Part shown: piece by piece, positions 33,643 through 46,320 of the stretch
How positions within the stretch are numbered: the first letter of the stretch is position 1
How the letters are laid out: every line of letters starts with the position of its first letter
Source: Congeria kusceri
Taxonomy: Eukaryota > Mollusca > Bivalvia > Myida > Dreissenidae
Direction: 5' to 3'
Length of the DNA: 64,000 bases
Assembly: GCA_027627225.1 (NCBI GenBank)
Contig: CM051036.1
Span: 36,044,426-36,108,425, forward strand
Program-made: the position numbers and the translations under genes
Notes under the pieces: generated by a model
What the model was told of the DNA's origin: nothing
Seen by the model: the letters and a program-made list of their open reading frames with translations, nothing else
Databases searched by the model: none

Positions 33643-34646
33643 CTCATTATAGAACTGCACTTCTAGCGTCTTACGAAGTTCATCTGGAGAAATGGTAACT
33701 ATTTCCTCCATGGCGGTTTGCAATAGGTTTTTTCGGTCAACAGTTATAAATGTTGTTTCCCCCTCTATTACAGCATCTGCCCTTTCCACTTCTAGTGGCC
33801 TACCAGTTACAATCTGTTCCTGTGCTTTTTTCAGAATTTCCACTGGATTGTTAATACTGTTGTTTTTGCAAAATTGTATACAATCCTTTACAGCATCAGT
33901 CAATGTTTGAGGATTTAAGGGTATGATGCTAGTTTCAGAATCTTTCGTATCAACAATTACATCATCAGTGGATGTTCTCGCAGCGCTGTTGTCAGTTGAC
34001 ACTATTGACTCTCCTTCATTCGTTGGACGAGGACCAAGTACTGACTACCAAAAGCTGTTTCTAAATCGTCAGCATGAAAAGGATTTGACGTGTAAATGTC
34101 AGGGAGTTCAGGCAGTTCAGAGTCTGGCAATTCTATTTGATCAAGACCACATGACTTTACATGACTACGTAGCTCACGAACAGAAAATCGACACATTTCT
34201 CACACACCTCATGCGCTTCGGGTCCTTCATCGCACACAACAGGTTCAAGCGATAATGTATGCTGTCGAGGCCTCAGATAAATCCTAGCCTGGGAACCAAT
34301 GTTCATTTTTAAGTTCTTTGATGTCCATGGGTTAGGTATTTCAACTAGGTTTCAACTCAAACCCCCCACTGGCTCTCAGCTTTGGGAAGCCATTTTCTGT
34401 TTGTAGTAAGTTCGTGACTTCTTCTTCATTCAGTGAATTTTTTAATTTGATCTTCTTTATACCCAACCCTGATTTGTTCAGTTGTTCCTTCTCACTTGCA
34501 GTTGGGATCCTTTGCTGTTCTTTTGAGTTCAGACAAAAAAACTGTGCAGTCCAACTGCCTCCAGATATGTTCGACCTAGTGACCGTTGGTCTCTGTGGCC
34601 GCACTGTTCTTAAGCCTGGAAACAGCCTGGGTCCATGTGCAACCAT
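33643..34646 (-). pseudogene. HECT ligase exon 1: frame-disrupted N-terminal part
   Basis: Acceptor-like TTTTAG precedes ATG (34646). Frame 1 reads MVAHGPRLFPGLRTVRPQRP ... FPKLRASGGFELKPS and stops near 34341. The frame then shifts to VEIPNPWTSKNLKMNIGSQA, RIYLRPRQ ... HEVCEKC. A second shift leads to RFSVRELRSHVKSCG ... ETAFGSQYLVL, and a third to GPRPTNEGESIVSTDNSAAR and onward to VQFYNE at the donor GAG|GTAATT. Relatives of this family have these blocks in this order in one frame. CEKC ... RELRSHVKSC could form a UBZ4-like zinc finger across the second break. Either the locus is decaying or the assembly has three indels; the 3' exons show no damage. Confidence 0.7.
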
Positions 34647-34687
34647 CTAAAATGTTCACAAAATACACATTTAAAATTCAGGTAAAA

Positions 34688-36474
34688 ACTAGAAATACGT
34701 CTAAAAAACGACATGGATGCCCCCACCATTGCAGCCTTTCTTACATGGCACCGCTTTGTCGAAATGCATACAAAGTGCCCACCTGAGTATGGGCAATGAC
34801 AGAGAATAGCTCTAACATCTGAATGTCATCTACAAAATTACCCACATAAAACAGATCGCTTACTGTTGCTGACCTGCCAATTGACATGTGCAATACAGAT
34901 GCTTGTCCAGCCGTCTTCTGTAGCTAACCTGGCAATCAACAGGCACTTACACAGATGCATGTCCGGCCTATTTCACCTGGCAATTTATAGATGCATTTAC
35001 AGTCGAACATGTAGGGAACAAGGCTCAAGCAATTGGTGATGTTTATCATGCCAAATCACCATTACATTACACAGAGATTCATCCAATCTCTACAATCACA
35101 TGAGGTTCAAACATCCAGCTGATTTCCATATACGGTGTTTGTTTCTTGTTAGTACAGAAAAATAATTCAGGCCTCCTTACAGACCTCCATGAAAATAAAA
35201 GGTTTTTATAAAGGTTACAATTTTGCAAAATAACGGCTTTTTAGGGAGATTTCTGTAGAATTAGAGAGCAAATAAATTCTTCTATTTGACCTTTGACCAT
35301 TGAGAGTGACCTTGACATTATACAAAGGGACCTGGTTCTTGTGCGCAACACACAGACACACCATGCTTAGCACTTCGTCCAAGTTAGTTTAAAGTCCTTC
35401 CCTGCTGGACAAAATTATGCTTCAGACAGTATCTATGGCTTAAATGACCATTCACCTTTAAGTGTGACCTTGGCCCTAGGGACCTGGTTCTTGCATGTGA
35501 CACACCATCTCACCATGCTCAACACTTGTGCCAAGTTATTTGAAATTCTTTCCAATGCTAGACAAAATTATGCTCCAGTGTTTATGGCTTGAATTTTTAT
35601 ATTTGACCTTTGACCTTTAGGTGTGACCTTGACCTTGAACCTAGGGACCTGGTTCTTGTGCGTGACACACCATCTCACCATGCTTAACACTTGTGCCAAG
35701 TTATTTGAAATTCCTTCCATGCTGGACAATATTATGCTTCAGACAGGGTCTATGGCTTAAATTCTTAAATTTGACCTTTAAGCTTGACCTTGACCGTGGA
35801 CCTAGGCACCTGGTTCTTAGGCGTGACACACCGTCTCACCATGCTCAACACTTGTGCCAAGTTATTTGAAATTGCTGGACAAAATCATTCTCTGAACAGA
35901 AATAGAAGGCTTAAATTATTATATGTGACCTTTGACCTTTAAGTGTGACCTTGACCTTGGACCTAGGGATCTGGTTCCTGTGCGCAACACACCGTCTTAC
36001 CATGCTCAACACTTGTGCCAAATTATTTGAAATTCCATCCATGCTGGACTAAATTATGCTCCAGACATGGTCTATGGATTAAATTATTATATTTGACCTT
36101 AGACCTTTAAGTGTCACCTTGACCTTGGACCTAGGGACCTGGTTCTTGCACTGCGTCTCACCATGCTCAACACTTGTGCCAAGTTATTTGAAATTCCTTC
36201 CATGCTGGACAAAATTATGCTCCAGACAATGATAAAAGCCTAAAATTCTGATATTTGACCTTTGACCTTTTAGTGTGACCTTGAACCTAGAAACCTGGTT
36301 CCTGCGTGCGACACACCGTTTCATTATGCTTAACAAGTTATTTGAAAATCCTCCAATGCTGGACAAAGTTATTGTCCTGACAAGAATCCGAACAAACGTA
36401 CATACGTACGCACGAAAATACCCACAGACAGGGTAAACTCTTTATGCCCCCCATCATTGATGGTGGGGGCATAC
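34688..36474 (+). mobile_element. HINE-like element, GCCCCC-hairpin subfamily
   Basis: 5' arm ATGCCCCCACC (34717-34727) is perfectly complementary to GGTGGGGGCAT (36462-36472). Six or seven 160-190-bp units from 35280 carry TTTGACCTTTGACCTTTAAG, GTGACCTTGACCTTGGACCT and CACCATGCTCAACACTTGTG. A CATACGTACGCACG stretch lies before the hairpin. Bases 34790-35270 are not repeat units and may be an older insertion. Confidence 0.65.
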
Positions 36475-36475
36475 T

Positions 36476-37350
36476 AAACAATGTGACCCCTGGGGCGTGG
36501 CCAGTTTTGACCCCAGGGGAATAAATTGAACAATCTTGGTAGAGGACCACTATATGATGTTACATACCAAATATGAAACCTTTTGGCCTTGCGGTTTCAG
36601 AGATTTTAAAGTCATTTTGCTGTTTAAGTTTATATAAACCATGTGAACCCCAGGGCGTGGCCAGTTTTGACCCCAGGGGCATAATTTGAACAATCTTTGT
36701 AGAGGACCAGTATAGAATGTTACATACCAAATATGAAACTCTGGGCCTTGTGGTTTCAGAGAAGATTTTGAAAGTTATTTTCCTATATATTCTATATAAA
36801 CCATGTAACCCCCTGGGCGTGGCCCATTTTGAACCCAGGGGCATAAATGAACAAACTTGGTAAAGGACCACTAAAGGATGTTACACACCAAATATGAAAC
36901 CTCTGGGCCTTGAGGTTTCAGAGGAGAAGATTTTTCAAGTCATTTTGCTATATATTCTATATAAACCATGTGACACCCGGGGTGTGGCCAGTTTTGACCC
37001 CAGGGGCATAATCTGAAAAATCTTCGTAGAATACCACTATAGGACGTTACATACCAAATATGAAACTTCTGGGCCCTGCGGTTTCAGAGAAGATTTTTAA
37101 AGTTTACACTTTTTAAATCTTTTTTTAGATCTGGTGACCTACATATGCAGCGGACCGTAACGATTTGAACAACTTTGAAAGAGGGTCACCCAATGATCAT
37201 TCCTGTGAAGTTTGGTGAAAATCTGCCAAGTGGTTTAGGAGATGTTGTTTGAATGAAAAGTGGACGATGGACGGCCGGCCGGCCGCACGCACGGACAACA
37301 GGCGATCACAAAAGCTCACCATGAGCACTTCGTGCTCAGGTGAGCTAAAA
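36476..37350 (+). mobile_element. HINE-like element, GCTCACCTGAG subfamily, 5'-truncated
   Basis: Four units like those at 19.7-20.8 kb (TTTTGACCCCAGGGGCATAA), then GGCCGGCCGGCCGCACGCAC, and the hairpin AGCTCACCATGAGCAC-TTC-GTGCTCAGGTGAGCT, ending AAAA. The 5' AACAAGAGG end is absent; the element abuts the preceding one. Confidence 0.7.
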
Positions 37351-37481
37351 ATGGGCATAAATCTGTCAAAATACAAAACAGAGTTATGGTGATTGCTTTC
37401 ACACGTGGAGACATTGATAGTAAAGAGTATTTATAGTTTCAAGTAATTACCTTTGATAGTATTCAAGATATTTGACGCGAT

Positions 37482-38302
37482 AAACAAGAGCTGTCGGAGG
37501 ACAGAGCGCTCGACTTTTCTTGTGCTTGTCAGAGTTACTGGCTTTTTTTTTCAAAAACAAACTGTATGAATAGTAGGGGCCAATTAAACAAAGTTCATTT
37601 TGTTCTCCAGTAACTGAGTGGAAAGCATTTTTCTTATTTTCAAAACAGAGACCTTTACCCCACCGATCCCATATGCAATCTCATGCGATGCCCAGCTATG
37701 CGGTATCTATAAATAAGTTATTATTATTTCATAATTTAATTAATTAATTTTTCAATTTGTTATCAAGTAATTGAGCAGAAACTTTTTTATTTATTTTTAG
37801 TAACAGTGACCTTGACTTTGACCCCACCCCAAATGCAATCCCAAGTAAAGTATTACTGTAGGCTATCTGTGCAATAGATTCATTCTCGAGTAAGAGAGTG
37901 GAAATCAAAAGTTGACGCCGTCAATGTAAAAGTGTAAATAGGCCCATAATGCTGACAAATTTCAAACTAGAGTTACCAAACTTCACCTATATGTTCATTT
38001 TAAAATGGGGAATAGCCATTACTGAGAAACTAGCTTACCGAAAAACTTGAACCTATTCAAATAGCTTATATGTAAAATTACCAAATGTATAAATCCCATA
38101 ATTTTGACAAATTTCTAACTAGAGTTACAAAACTTGGCCTATAGGTTCATTTTAATATGGGGAATAAATTTTTCAAGTTTGAATGAAATCTCTCAAGCCA
38201 TTCCTGAGGAACTAGCTTACTGCAAAACTTAAACCTAGACTGGACGCTGACGCCAACGCGAGTAGAATAGCTTGCGTTTTCTGTAAAAGGTTGAGCTAAA
38301 AA
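37482..38302 (+). mobile_element. HINE-like element, GCTCGACTTTTCT subfamily
   Basis: Starts AAACAAGAGCTGTCGGAGGA with 5' arm GCTCGACTTTTCT (37508-37520). The 3' end AAAAGGTTGAGCTAAAA is a diverged form of the matching arm. It is a shorter relative of 27536-28835 with the same two internal unit types. Confidence 0.65.
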
Positions 38303-38390
38303 CTAAACATTGGCCGGACAGATGGTTGGTTTAATTTTAATATGCCCTCCTTTGAGATCATAATAAAAAGAATAGAATATGCATATTGGA

Positions 38391-39552
38391 AAACAAGAGG
38401 TGTTTGTAAAACAGTTATGCCCCCTCTAGGTTAAAAGCAATCTTTAAAATATCAATTTTGGTGAAGATCAGATGGAAACTGTTGGACATTATAGGAAGTC
38501 GAAACTGGTAAAAAGGACAATTTTATACAAATCAAGGGCCATAACTGTGCAGTACCAGAGGCAATTTGGTTGATCATCAAACTTGGCTAACATATGATAA
38601 CTCTAGCATTTTCAACAAGTTCGATGAAGATGAGATGAACAGTGTTAAAGTTAAGAGTCGAAACAGCTAAAATGGCTTTATTTAAGATGGTTAAATGGCC
38701 ATAACTCGACAGTTACTCGGACAATTTGTTTGATTATCTGATTATTTGATTAACCCAGCTATTACTAGTATGCTCACAAAGATTTCTACCAAGTTTGGTA
38801 AAGATCAGATAACAAACTGTTTAACTTTACGGAAATGGCTAAAAAGGCCAATTTAAGATAATTCTAGGGCCACAACTCCACAACTTCTGAGACGATTTGG
38901 CTGATTTTAAAACTTGGTTGAGATGTTATGCCCACTAACATTTTATGAAATCTGTTGATGATTGAATGAAAATGGTTGGACTTAACAGAGGGGAAACAGC
39001 TAAAAATTCCAATTTCATATAATTCAAAGGTCATTACTCCGCAATTCCTGGATTTATTTAGCTGGTTATCAAACTTGACCTAGATATTATTATTACAAAC
39101 ATTTTCGTGAAGTTTGGTGAAGATTGGATGAAAACTATTTGACTTACAGATCGGAAACAGCTAAAAATGCCAATTTCAGATAATTCAAGGGCCGTAACTA
39201 TACAATCACTGGATTGATTTGGCAGGTTATCGCACTTGACCTAGATATTATAATTACAAACATTTTCATGAAGTTCGGCAAAGATTGGATTATAACTGTT
39301 TGACTAAGAGAGTGAAAACGGCTAAAAATTCCAATTTAAGATAATTCAAGGGCCATAACTCTACAATTTCTGGGACGATTTGGCTGATTATCAAACTTGG
39401 CCGAGATATTATGCCCACAATCATTTTCATGAAGTTTAATGAAGATCGGATAAAACTTGTTGGACTTGGAGAGCTGAAACAAAAGTGGTCTAGCGATGGA
39501 CAGACATTAGCAAACCAATATACCCCGCCATCTTCAATCGGTGGCATAATAA
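38391..39552 (+). mobile_element. HINE-like element, GGTGGCATAA subfamily
   Basis: Starts AAACAAGAGGTGTTTGTAAA, then TTATGCCCCCTC. About seven 165-bp units with GGGCCATAACTCTACAATT, GATTTGGCTGATTATCAAAC and TTGGCCGAGATATTATGCCC. 3' end ATACCCCGCCA-TCTTCAATCG-GTGGCATAATAA, a weak hairpin. Confidence 0.65.
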
Positions 39553-39689
39553 TATACAGATATGAAATGTTTTAAATGGAAGGAAACATTTTAAAATCAT
39601 CTGATATAAACAACCGGTTATTAGTATTGACTGACTCAATTGTGTGTGGTTCCAGTTCGGATATATCTAAGTATATATACGATAGTTAG

Positions 39690-39880
39690 ACTGATGGATG
39701 GGTTCGGGTTGATTCTGGATGGATAAATGGATTCATGCGAGAGGGAATGAGTTAATGGGTTAATGAGTAAATGAATTAACAAATGTATGAGTAAATGAAT
39801 GAATGAAAAAATGATGGATGGACGGATGATTGAATGAATGAATATATGAACGAATGAATACGCATCCAAAGGCTGCTAGG
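39690..39880. repeat. GAAT/GATG-rich microsatellite
   Basis: Degenerate tetranucleotide tract (TGAATGAATGAAAAAATGAT). Chance open frames here are Ser/His-rich by-products. Confidence 0.75.
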
Positions 39881-39904
39881 TAAGTATACCCATTGTACCC
39901 CACA

Positions 39905-40020
39905 GCAATACCCTCTCGGCTCTGGCTCGTGCCCCCCGCCCCCCCCCTCAACCGTCAAGTCTGGATCTGGCTCGTGCCCCCCGCTCCCCCCCCTTGACCG
40001 TCATATCTGGATCTGGTTCT
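39905..40020. repeat. about 55-bp C-rich tandem duplicate
   Basis: TCTGGATCTGGCTCGTGCCC, then a long C run and GACCGTCA, repeated in two to three partial copies. Confidence 0.7.
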
Positions 40021-40632
40021 GCTGAGATAAGCATTTTTCCAACATTCGCATGGTAACAAACAATGGTATATGTATTGCATATGTAACTTGTTTATTCAGA
40101 TAAAAGATTTCAGACATGTTGACTAGTTTTTAAACTACATAGCAAATTATTTCCACCAGATGCCACTTAAATCAATTAAAGTAAAAATGCCAAATGTGTG
40201 TACCGGTATATTTATTTGGAAGGTAATCCGATTCCATATTAGTTTATGTCCAAACAAAAACAGTCGGCACAAAATCATCATAAAAAAAGTAGAATGTCAA
40301 GGTCGCCACTCAGGGAAAATAATTATGCACTGACTTAAAATTCTAATGACACGTAAACGTAGCTCTATAACCACTACCCGTAGAACAACTACAGTATCGT
40401 TAATCTTTTATCAGAAGATACAAATAGATGGATGAGAGTGTATGGCTTCATTAGCATTGTGGGGAAATTTCAGACAATCAAGTTATGAATATGGTTATTT
40501 TGAATTTGTGGGCATAGCTTTGACATGTATCTGCATTATCACTGTATCTGTCAAACTTTTATAATAATTGATTTTCTAATGCCAATATGTGGATTCAGTC
40601 TCGCAGCAAAATGTCTTCTCAGAACAAAGCAG

Positions 40633-43600
40633 CCATATTTACAGACAAACACTGAGTGATGCCTTATGTGTTCCCATCATACCATATTTACAGACAGACA
40701 CTGAGTGATGCCTTACATGTATGTGTTCCCATCATACAGCCATATTTACAGACAGACACTGAGTGATGCCTTATGTGTTCCCATCATACCATATTTACAG
40801 ACAAACACTGAGTGATGCCTTATGTGTTCCCATCATACAGCCATATTTACAGACAGACACTGAGTGATGCCTTATGTGTTCCCATCATACCATATTTACA
40901 GACAAACACTGAGTGATGCCTTATGTGTTCCCATCATACAGCCATATTTAAAGACAGACACTGAGTGATGCCTTATGTGTTCCCATCATACAGGCATATT
41001 TACAGACAAACACTGAGTGATGCCTTATGTGTTCCCATCATACCATATTTACAGACAAACACTGAGTGATGCCTTATGTGTTCCCATCATACCATATTTA
41101 CAGACAAACACTGAGTGATGCCTTATGTGTTCCCATCATACCATATTTACAGACAAACACTGAGTGATGCCTTATGTGTTCCCATCATACAGCCATATTT
41201 ACAGACAAACACTGAGTGATGCCTTATGTGTACCCATCATACCATATTTACAGACAGACACTGAGTGATGCCTTATGTGTACCCATCATACAGCCATATT
41301 TACAGACAAACACTGAGTGATGCCTTATGTGTACCCATCATACAGCCATATTTACAGACAAACACTGAGTGATGCCTTATGTATTCCCATCATACAGCCA
41401 TATTTACAGACAAACACTGAGTGATGCCTTATGTGTTCCCATCATACCATATTTACAGACAAACACTGAGTGATGCCTTATGTATTCCCATCATACAGCC
41501 ATATTTACAGACAAACACTGAGTGATGCCTTATGTGTTCCCATCATACCCATATTTACAGACAGACACTGAGTGATGCCTTATGTGTTCCCATCATACCA
41601 TATTTACAGACAAACACTGAGTGATGCCTTATGTGTTCCCATCATACAGCCATATTTACAGACAAACACTGAGTGATGCCTTATGTGTTCCCATCATACA
41701 GCCATATTTACAGACAAACACTGAGTGATGCCTTATGTGTTCCCATCATACCATATTTACAGACAAACACTGAGTGATGCCTTATGTATTCCCATCATAC
41801 AGCCATATTTACAGACAAACACTGAGTGATGCCTTATGTGTTCCCATCATACAGCCATATTTACAGACAGACACTGAGTGATGCCTTATGTGTTCCCATC
41901 ATACCATATTTACAGACAAACATGAGTGATGCCTTATGTGTTCCCATCATACAGCCATATTTACAGACAAACACTGAGTGATGCCTTATGTGTTCCCATC
42001 ATACCCATATTTACAGACAGACACTGAGTGATGCCTTATGTGTTCCCATCATACAGCCATATTTACAGACAAACACTGAGTGATGCCTTATGTGTTCCCA
42101 TCATACAGCCATATTTACAGACAGACACTGAGTGATGCCTTATGTGTTCCCATCATACCATATTTACAGACAGACACTGAGTGGTGCCTTATGTGTTCCC
42201 ATCATACAGCCATATTTACAGACAGACACTGAGTGATGCCTTATGTGTTCCCATCATACCATATTTACAGACAGACACTGAGTGATGCCTTATATGTTCC
42301 CACAAAGCAGCCATATTTACAGACAAACACTGAGTGATGCCTTCTGTGTTCCCATCATACAGCCATATTTACAGACAAACACTGAGTGATGCCTTCTGTG
42401 TTCCCATCATACAGCCATATTTACAGACAAACACTGAGTGATGCCTTAAGTGTTCCCATCATACCATATTTACAGACAGACACTGAGTGATGCCTTATGT
42501 GTTCCCACAAAGCAGCCATATTTACAGACAAACACTGAGTGATGCCTTCTGTGTTCCCATCATACAGCCATATTTACAGACAAACACTGAGTGATGCCTT
42601 ATGTGTTCCCATCATACCATATTTACAGACAAACACTGAGTGATGCCTTCTGTGTTCCCATCATACAGCATTTACAGACAAACACTGAGTGATGCCTTCT
42701 GTGTTCCCATCATACAGCCATATTTACAGACAAACACTGAGTGATGCCTTCTGTGTTCCCATCATACAGCCATATTTACAGACAAACACTGAGTGATGCC
42801 TTATGTGTTCCCATCATACCATATTTACAGACAAACACTGAGTGATGCCTTATGTGTTCCCATCATACCATATTTACAGACAAACACTGAGTGATGCCTT
42901 ATGTGTTCCCATCATACCATATTTACAGACAAACACTGAGTGATCAATGCCTTATGTGTTCCCATCATACCATATTTACAGACAAACACTGAGTGATGCC
43001 TTATGTGTTCCCATCATACAGCCATATTTACAGACAAACACTGAGTGATGCCTTATGTGTTCCCATCATACAGCCATATTTGCAGACAAACAGTGAGTGA
43101 TGCCTTATGTGTTCCCATCATACAGCCATATTTACAGACAAACACTGAGTGATGCCTTATGTGTTCCCATCATACCATATTTACAGACAGACACTGAGTG
43201 ATGCCTTATGTGTTCCCATCATACAGCCATATTTACAGACAAACACTGAGTGATGCCTCATGTGTTCCCATCATACCATATTTACAGACAGACACTTAGT
43301 GATGCCTTATGTGTTCCCATCATACCATATTTACAGACAGACACTGAGTGATGCCTTATGTGTTCCCATCATACCATATTTACAGACAGACACTGAGTGA
43401 TGCCTTATGTGTTCCCATCATACAGCCATATTTACAGACAAACACGGAGTGATGCCTTATGTGTTCCTATCATACCATATTTACAGACAGACACTGAGTG
43501 ATGCCTTCTGTGTTCCCATTATACCATATTTACAGACAAACACTGAGTGATGCCTTATGTGTTCCCATCATACCATATTTACAGACAGACACTGAGTGAT

Positions 43601-44836
43601 GCCTTATGTGTTCCCATCATACAGCCATATTTACAGACAAACACTGAGTGATGCCTTATGTGTTCCCATCATACCATATTTACAGACAAACACTGAGTGA
43701 TGCCTTATGTGTTCCCATCATAACATATTTACAGACAAACACTGAGTGATGCCTTATGTGTTCCCATCATACCATATTTACAGACAGACACTGAGTGATG
43801 CCTTATGTGTTCCCATCATACAGCCATATTTACAGACAAACACTGAGTGATGCCTTATGTGTTCCCATCATACCATATTTACAGACAAACACTGAGTGAT
43901 GCCTTATGTGTACCCACAAAGCAGCCATATTTACAGACAAACACTGAGCGATGCCTTATGTGTACCCACAAAGCAGCCATATTTACAGACAAACACTGAG
44001 TGATGCCTTAAGTGTTCCCACAAAGCAGCCATATTTACAGACAAACACAGAGTGATGCCTTAAGTGTTCCCACAAAGCAGCCATATTTACAGACAAACAC
44101 TGAGTGATGCCTTAAGTGTTCCAACAAAGCAGCCATATTTACAGACAAACTGAGTGATGCCTTATGTGTTCCCATCATAGCATATTTACAGACAGACACT
44201 GAGTGATGCCTTATGTGTTCCCATCATACAGCCATATTTACAGACAAACACTGAGTGATGCCTTATGTGTTCCCATCATACCATACTTACAGACAAACAC
44301 TGAGTGATGCCTTATGTGTTCCCATCATACCATATTTACAGACAAACACTGAGTGATGCCTTATGTGTTCCCATCATACCATATTTAAAGACAGACACTG
44401 AGTGATGCCTTATGTGTTCCCATCATACAGCCATATTTACAGACAAACACAGAGTGATGCCTTATGTGTTCCCATCATACCATATTTACAGACAAACACT
44501 GAGTGATGCCTTATGTGTACCCACAAAGCAGCCATATTTACAGACAAACACTGAGTGATGCCTTATGTGTACCCACAAAGCAGCCATAATTACAAACACT
44601 GAGTGATGCCTTAAGTGTTCCCACAAAGCAGCCATATTTACAGACAAACACTGAGTGATGCCTTAAGTGTTCCCACAAAGCAGCCATATTTACAGACAAA
44701 CACTGAGTGATGCCTTAAGTGTTCCCACAAAGCAGCCATATTTACAGACAAACACTGAGTGATGCCTAATGTGTTCCCACAAAGCAGCCATATTAACAGA
44801 CAAACACTGAGTGATGCCTTATGTGTTCCCATCATA
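40633..44836 (+). repeat. 4.2-kb minisatellite, 49/52-bp unit
   Basis: Roughly 80-85 head-to-tail copies of CATATTTACAGACAAACA / CTGAGTGATGCCTTATGTG / TTCCCATCATAC. Many units have three extra bases (AGC), giving 49- and 52-bp length forms. A third form ends CACAAAGCAGC and clusters at the right-hand end (43.9-44.8 kb). GACAGACAC alternates with GACAAACAC. The unit is not a multiple of three and is non-coding. Sequence at 40020-40630 to the left has nothing recognised. Confidence 0.95.
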
Positions 44837-45199
44837 ATGGTTTCACAATATTGACATTGCATTTATCGTTGTTGTATAATTGTCAATCTTTAAATGGTGT
44901 ATTGATGTTATACAATCTTGTTATACAATCTGAAACATGAACAGAACTTGCCAATATTGGCAGTCTATAACATTTGTCAATAATACACTAGTATGCAAAT
45001 TAAACTGTTGATAAAGAATGCTAGTATTATCAACTTTGCTTGTTAAGATTACACAATTTATCTTATGCAAAGATATTTCCAATACTATTAACAGTCGTTA
45101 TCAAGAATTTCAATACACGTTACTTGTTTGACATCTTTATAGCCTTTATAAACTAATTCAACTTAACCCAATCTTATGTAAGGTTGTGCTTACATAAGC

Positions 45200-45374
45200 T
45201 ATTGTTACATACCTTCATTGTGTCAAATTGCAATAACCCTGCCGTGCGGGTCAGAGCGGGTCTAGGCAGCAAGCAACAACCCACTGGTATATAAACCAGG
45301 AGAAAAATGGGACCTGTACCCATTGCCATGCTGCTTTCTTAATAAACCAGTTACACTGCCGCTCTGACTTGCAG
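45200..45374 (+). mobile_element. LTR-like promoter segment
   Basis: Has TATATAAACCAGG (about 45289), then 40-60 bases later ATTGCCATGCTGC and TTAATAAACCAG (a poly(A)-type signal), ending CTTGCAG. TATA box followed shortly by AATAAA is usual for LTR U3-R regions. No coding sequence was seen, so this could be a solo LTR remnant or a host promoter and first exon. Confidence 0.4.
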
Positions 45375-45720
45375 GTAAGACCTTCTTTTATGTTTTTATA
45401 AAGCATTGTTTTATTGTAAGCAACTTTTACAAAGTAATGATTAAATATTAAACTTGAAATAATATTAAGTAAATTTTACCTAAGATAAAGTTTAAGTACT
45501 GTTTTATATATTTTCAACACAATACTATAATGTTTAGAAAATTGTATATTGTAAAATAATATACATCTCTTCATGTTACCTCTTACTAAAAGCGAGTAAT
45601 TCCCATGTAGTTTATTGTGTTAACTTTCATAACTATTTCATTTACAATTCTATTTGTGTGTAGACCCATTGCCATGCTGCCTTCTTAATAAACCAGTTAC
45701 ACTGCCGCTCTGACTTGCAG
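45318..45720 (+). repeat. 57-bp direct repeat bracketing a GT...AG interval
   Basis: The 57-bp block ACCCATTGCC...GACTTGCAG occurs at 45318-45374 and 45664-45720 with one mismatch. The 289 bases between begin GTAAGA and end GTGTGTAG, the exact form of a spliceosomal intron. The second copy continues TCGTTATTCAACGCACAC. Confidence 0.7.
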
Positions 45721-45934
45721 TCGTTATTCAACGCACACACGGGTGCACCAAAAGAGACAACAACGACAAAACGACCAATAACTAATTTAAGAACACCCCA
45801 ACGGCCTGTGTGACAATGGCTTATAAAAGTTAAATAGCGTGTACATAGATGTTTGAAGTTACATGTTGGAAAACTGGCCTGACCCTGGCAGCCTTGTTTT
45901 TGAACGGATCAACATGATTTGTAGGAATTTGGTA

Positions 45935-46135
45935 GAGGCATTCATCATCATTATTCTCCTCCTCCTCCTCCTCATCATCATCAACAACACCAACAATAAC
46001 AGAATCTCAAATATTATAATTAGGATCAAATAATCATCACCATAAATCAACAACTCCAGAATCTCCAACATGATCATAAGCATCATCATTATAATATTTC
46101 TAAGCATCATCATCATAAAGAAGCAACAACAACAA
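45935..46135. repeat. CTC/ATC trinucleotide tract
   Basis: Mixed CTC, ATC and AAC triplets. Met/Leu-rich frames here are artefacts. Confidence 0.8.
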
Positions 46136-46320
46136 CTGCTTTTATCGAATCTTAATGAACATGTTGTCAGAGAACTGAAATGAAATGCTCCAGTATGTTA
46201 CCTTCATGTTAATTTTTGCACAGGTATCAAATTTGGACTCGCATACCCACAAAAATAGAGAATGCAAGTAATTTTTGTCCAACTTTGCACAATTAAAAGA
46301 GTGTCAAAATGGCTATAATT

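Larger units (their letters stand above)
21793..34646 (-). other. gene span: G2E3-like HECT-type E3 ubiquitin ligase
   Basis: Five exons on the minus strand with consistent phases: 33643-34646 (disrupted), 30790-30922, 26440-26579, 25263-25437 and 21793-22052. The predicted protein has an N-terminal module like those of bivalve and fish G2E3-like proteins, a C-x2-C...H-x3-C zinc-finger candidate, and a C-terminal HECT-like domain with its catalytic cysteine. HECT ligases take ubiquitin on that cysteine and pass it to substrates. An acceptor-like TTTTAG sits directly before the first ATG, so upstream exons may exist. The introns are mostly HINE-like repeats and a hAT-type insertion. Confidence 0.75.

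Noticed and set aside
39636..39958. Ser/His/Ile-rich frames
   Set aside because: GAAT/GATG microsatellite and C-rich tandem sequence.
40633..44836. CRISPR-like array of regular repeats
   Set aside because: Units are contiguous with no unique spacers, in a eukaryotic context; it is a minisatellite.
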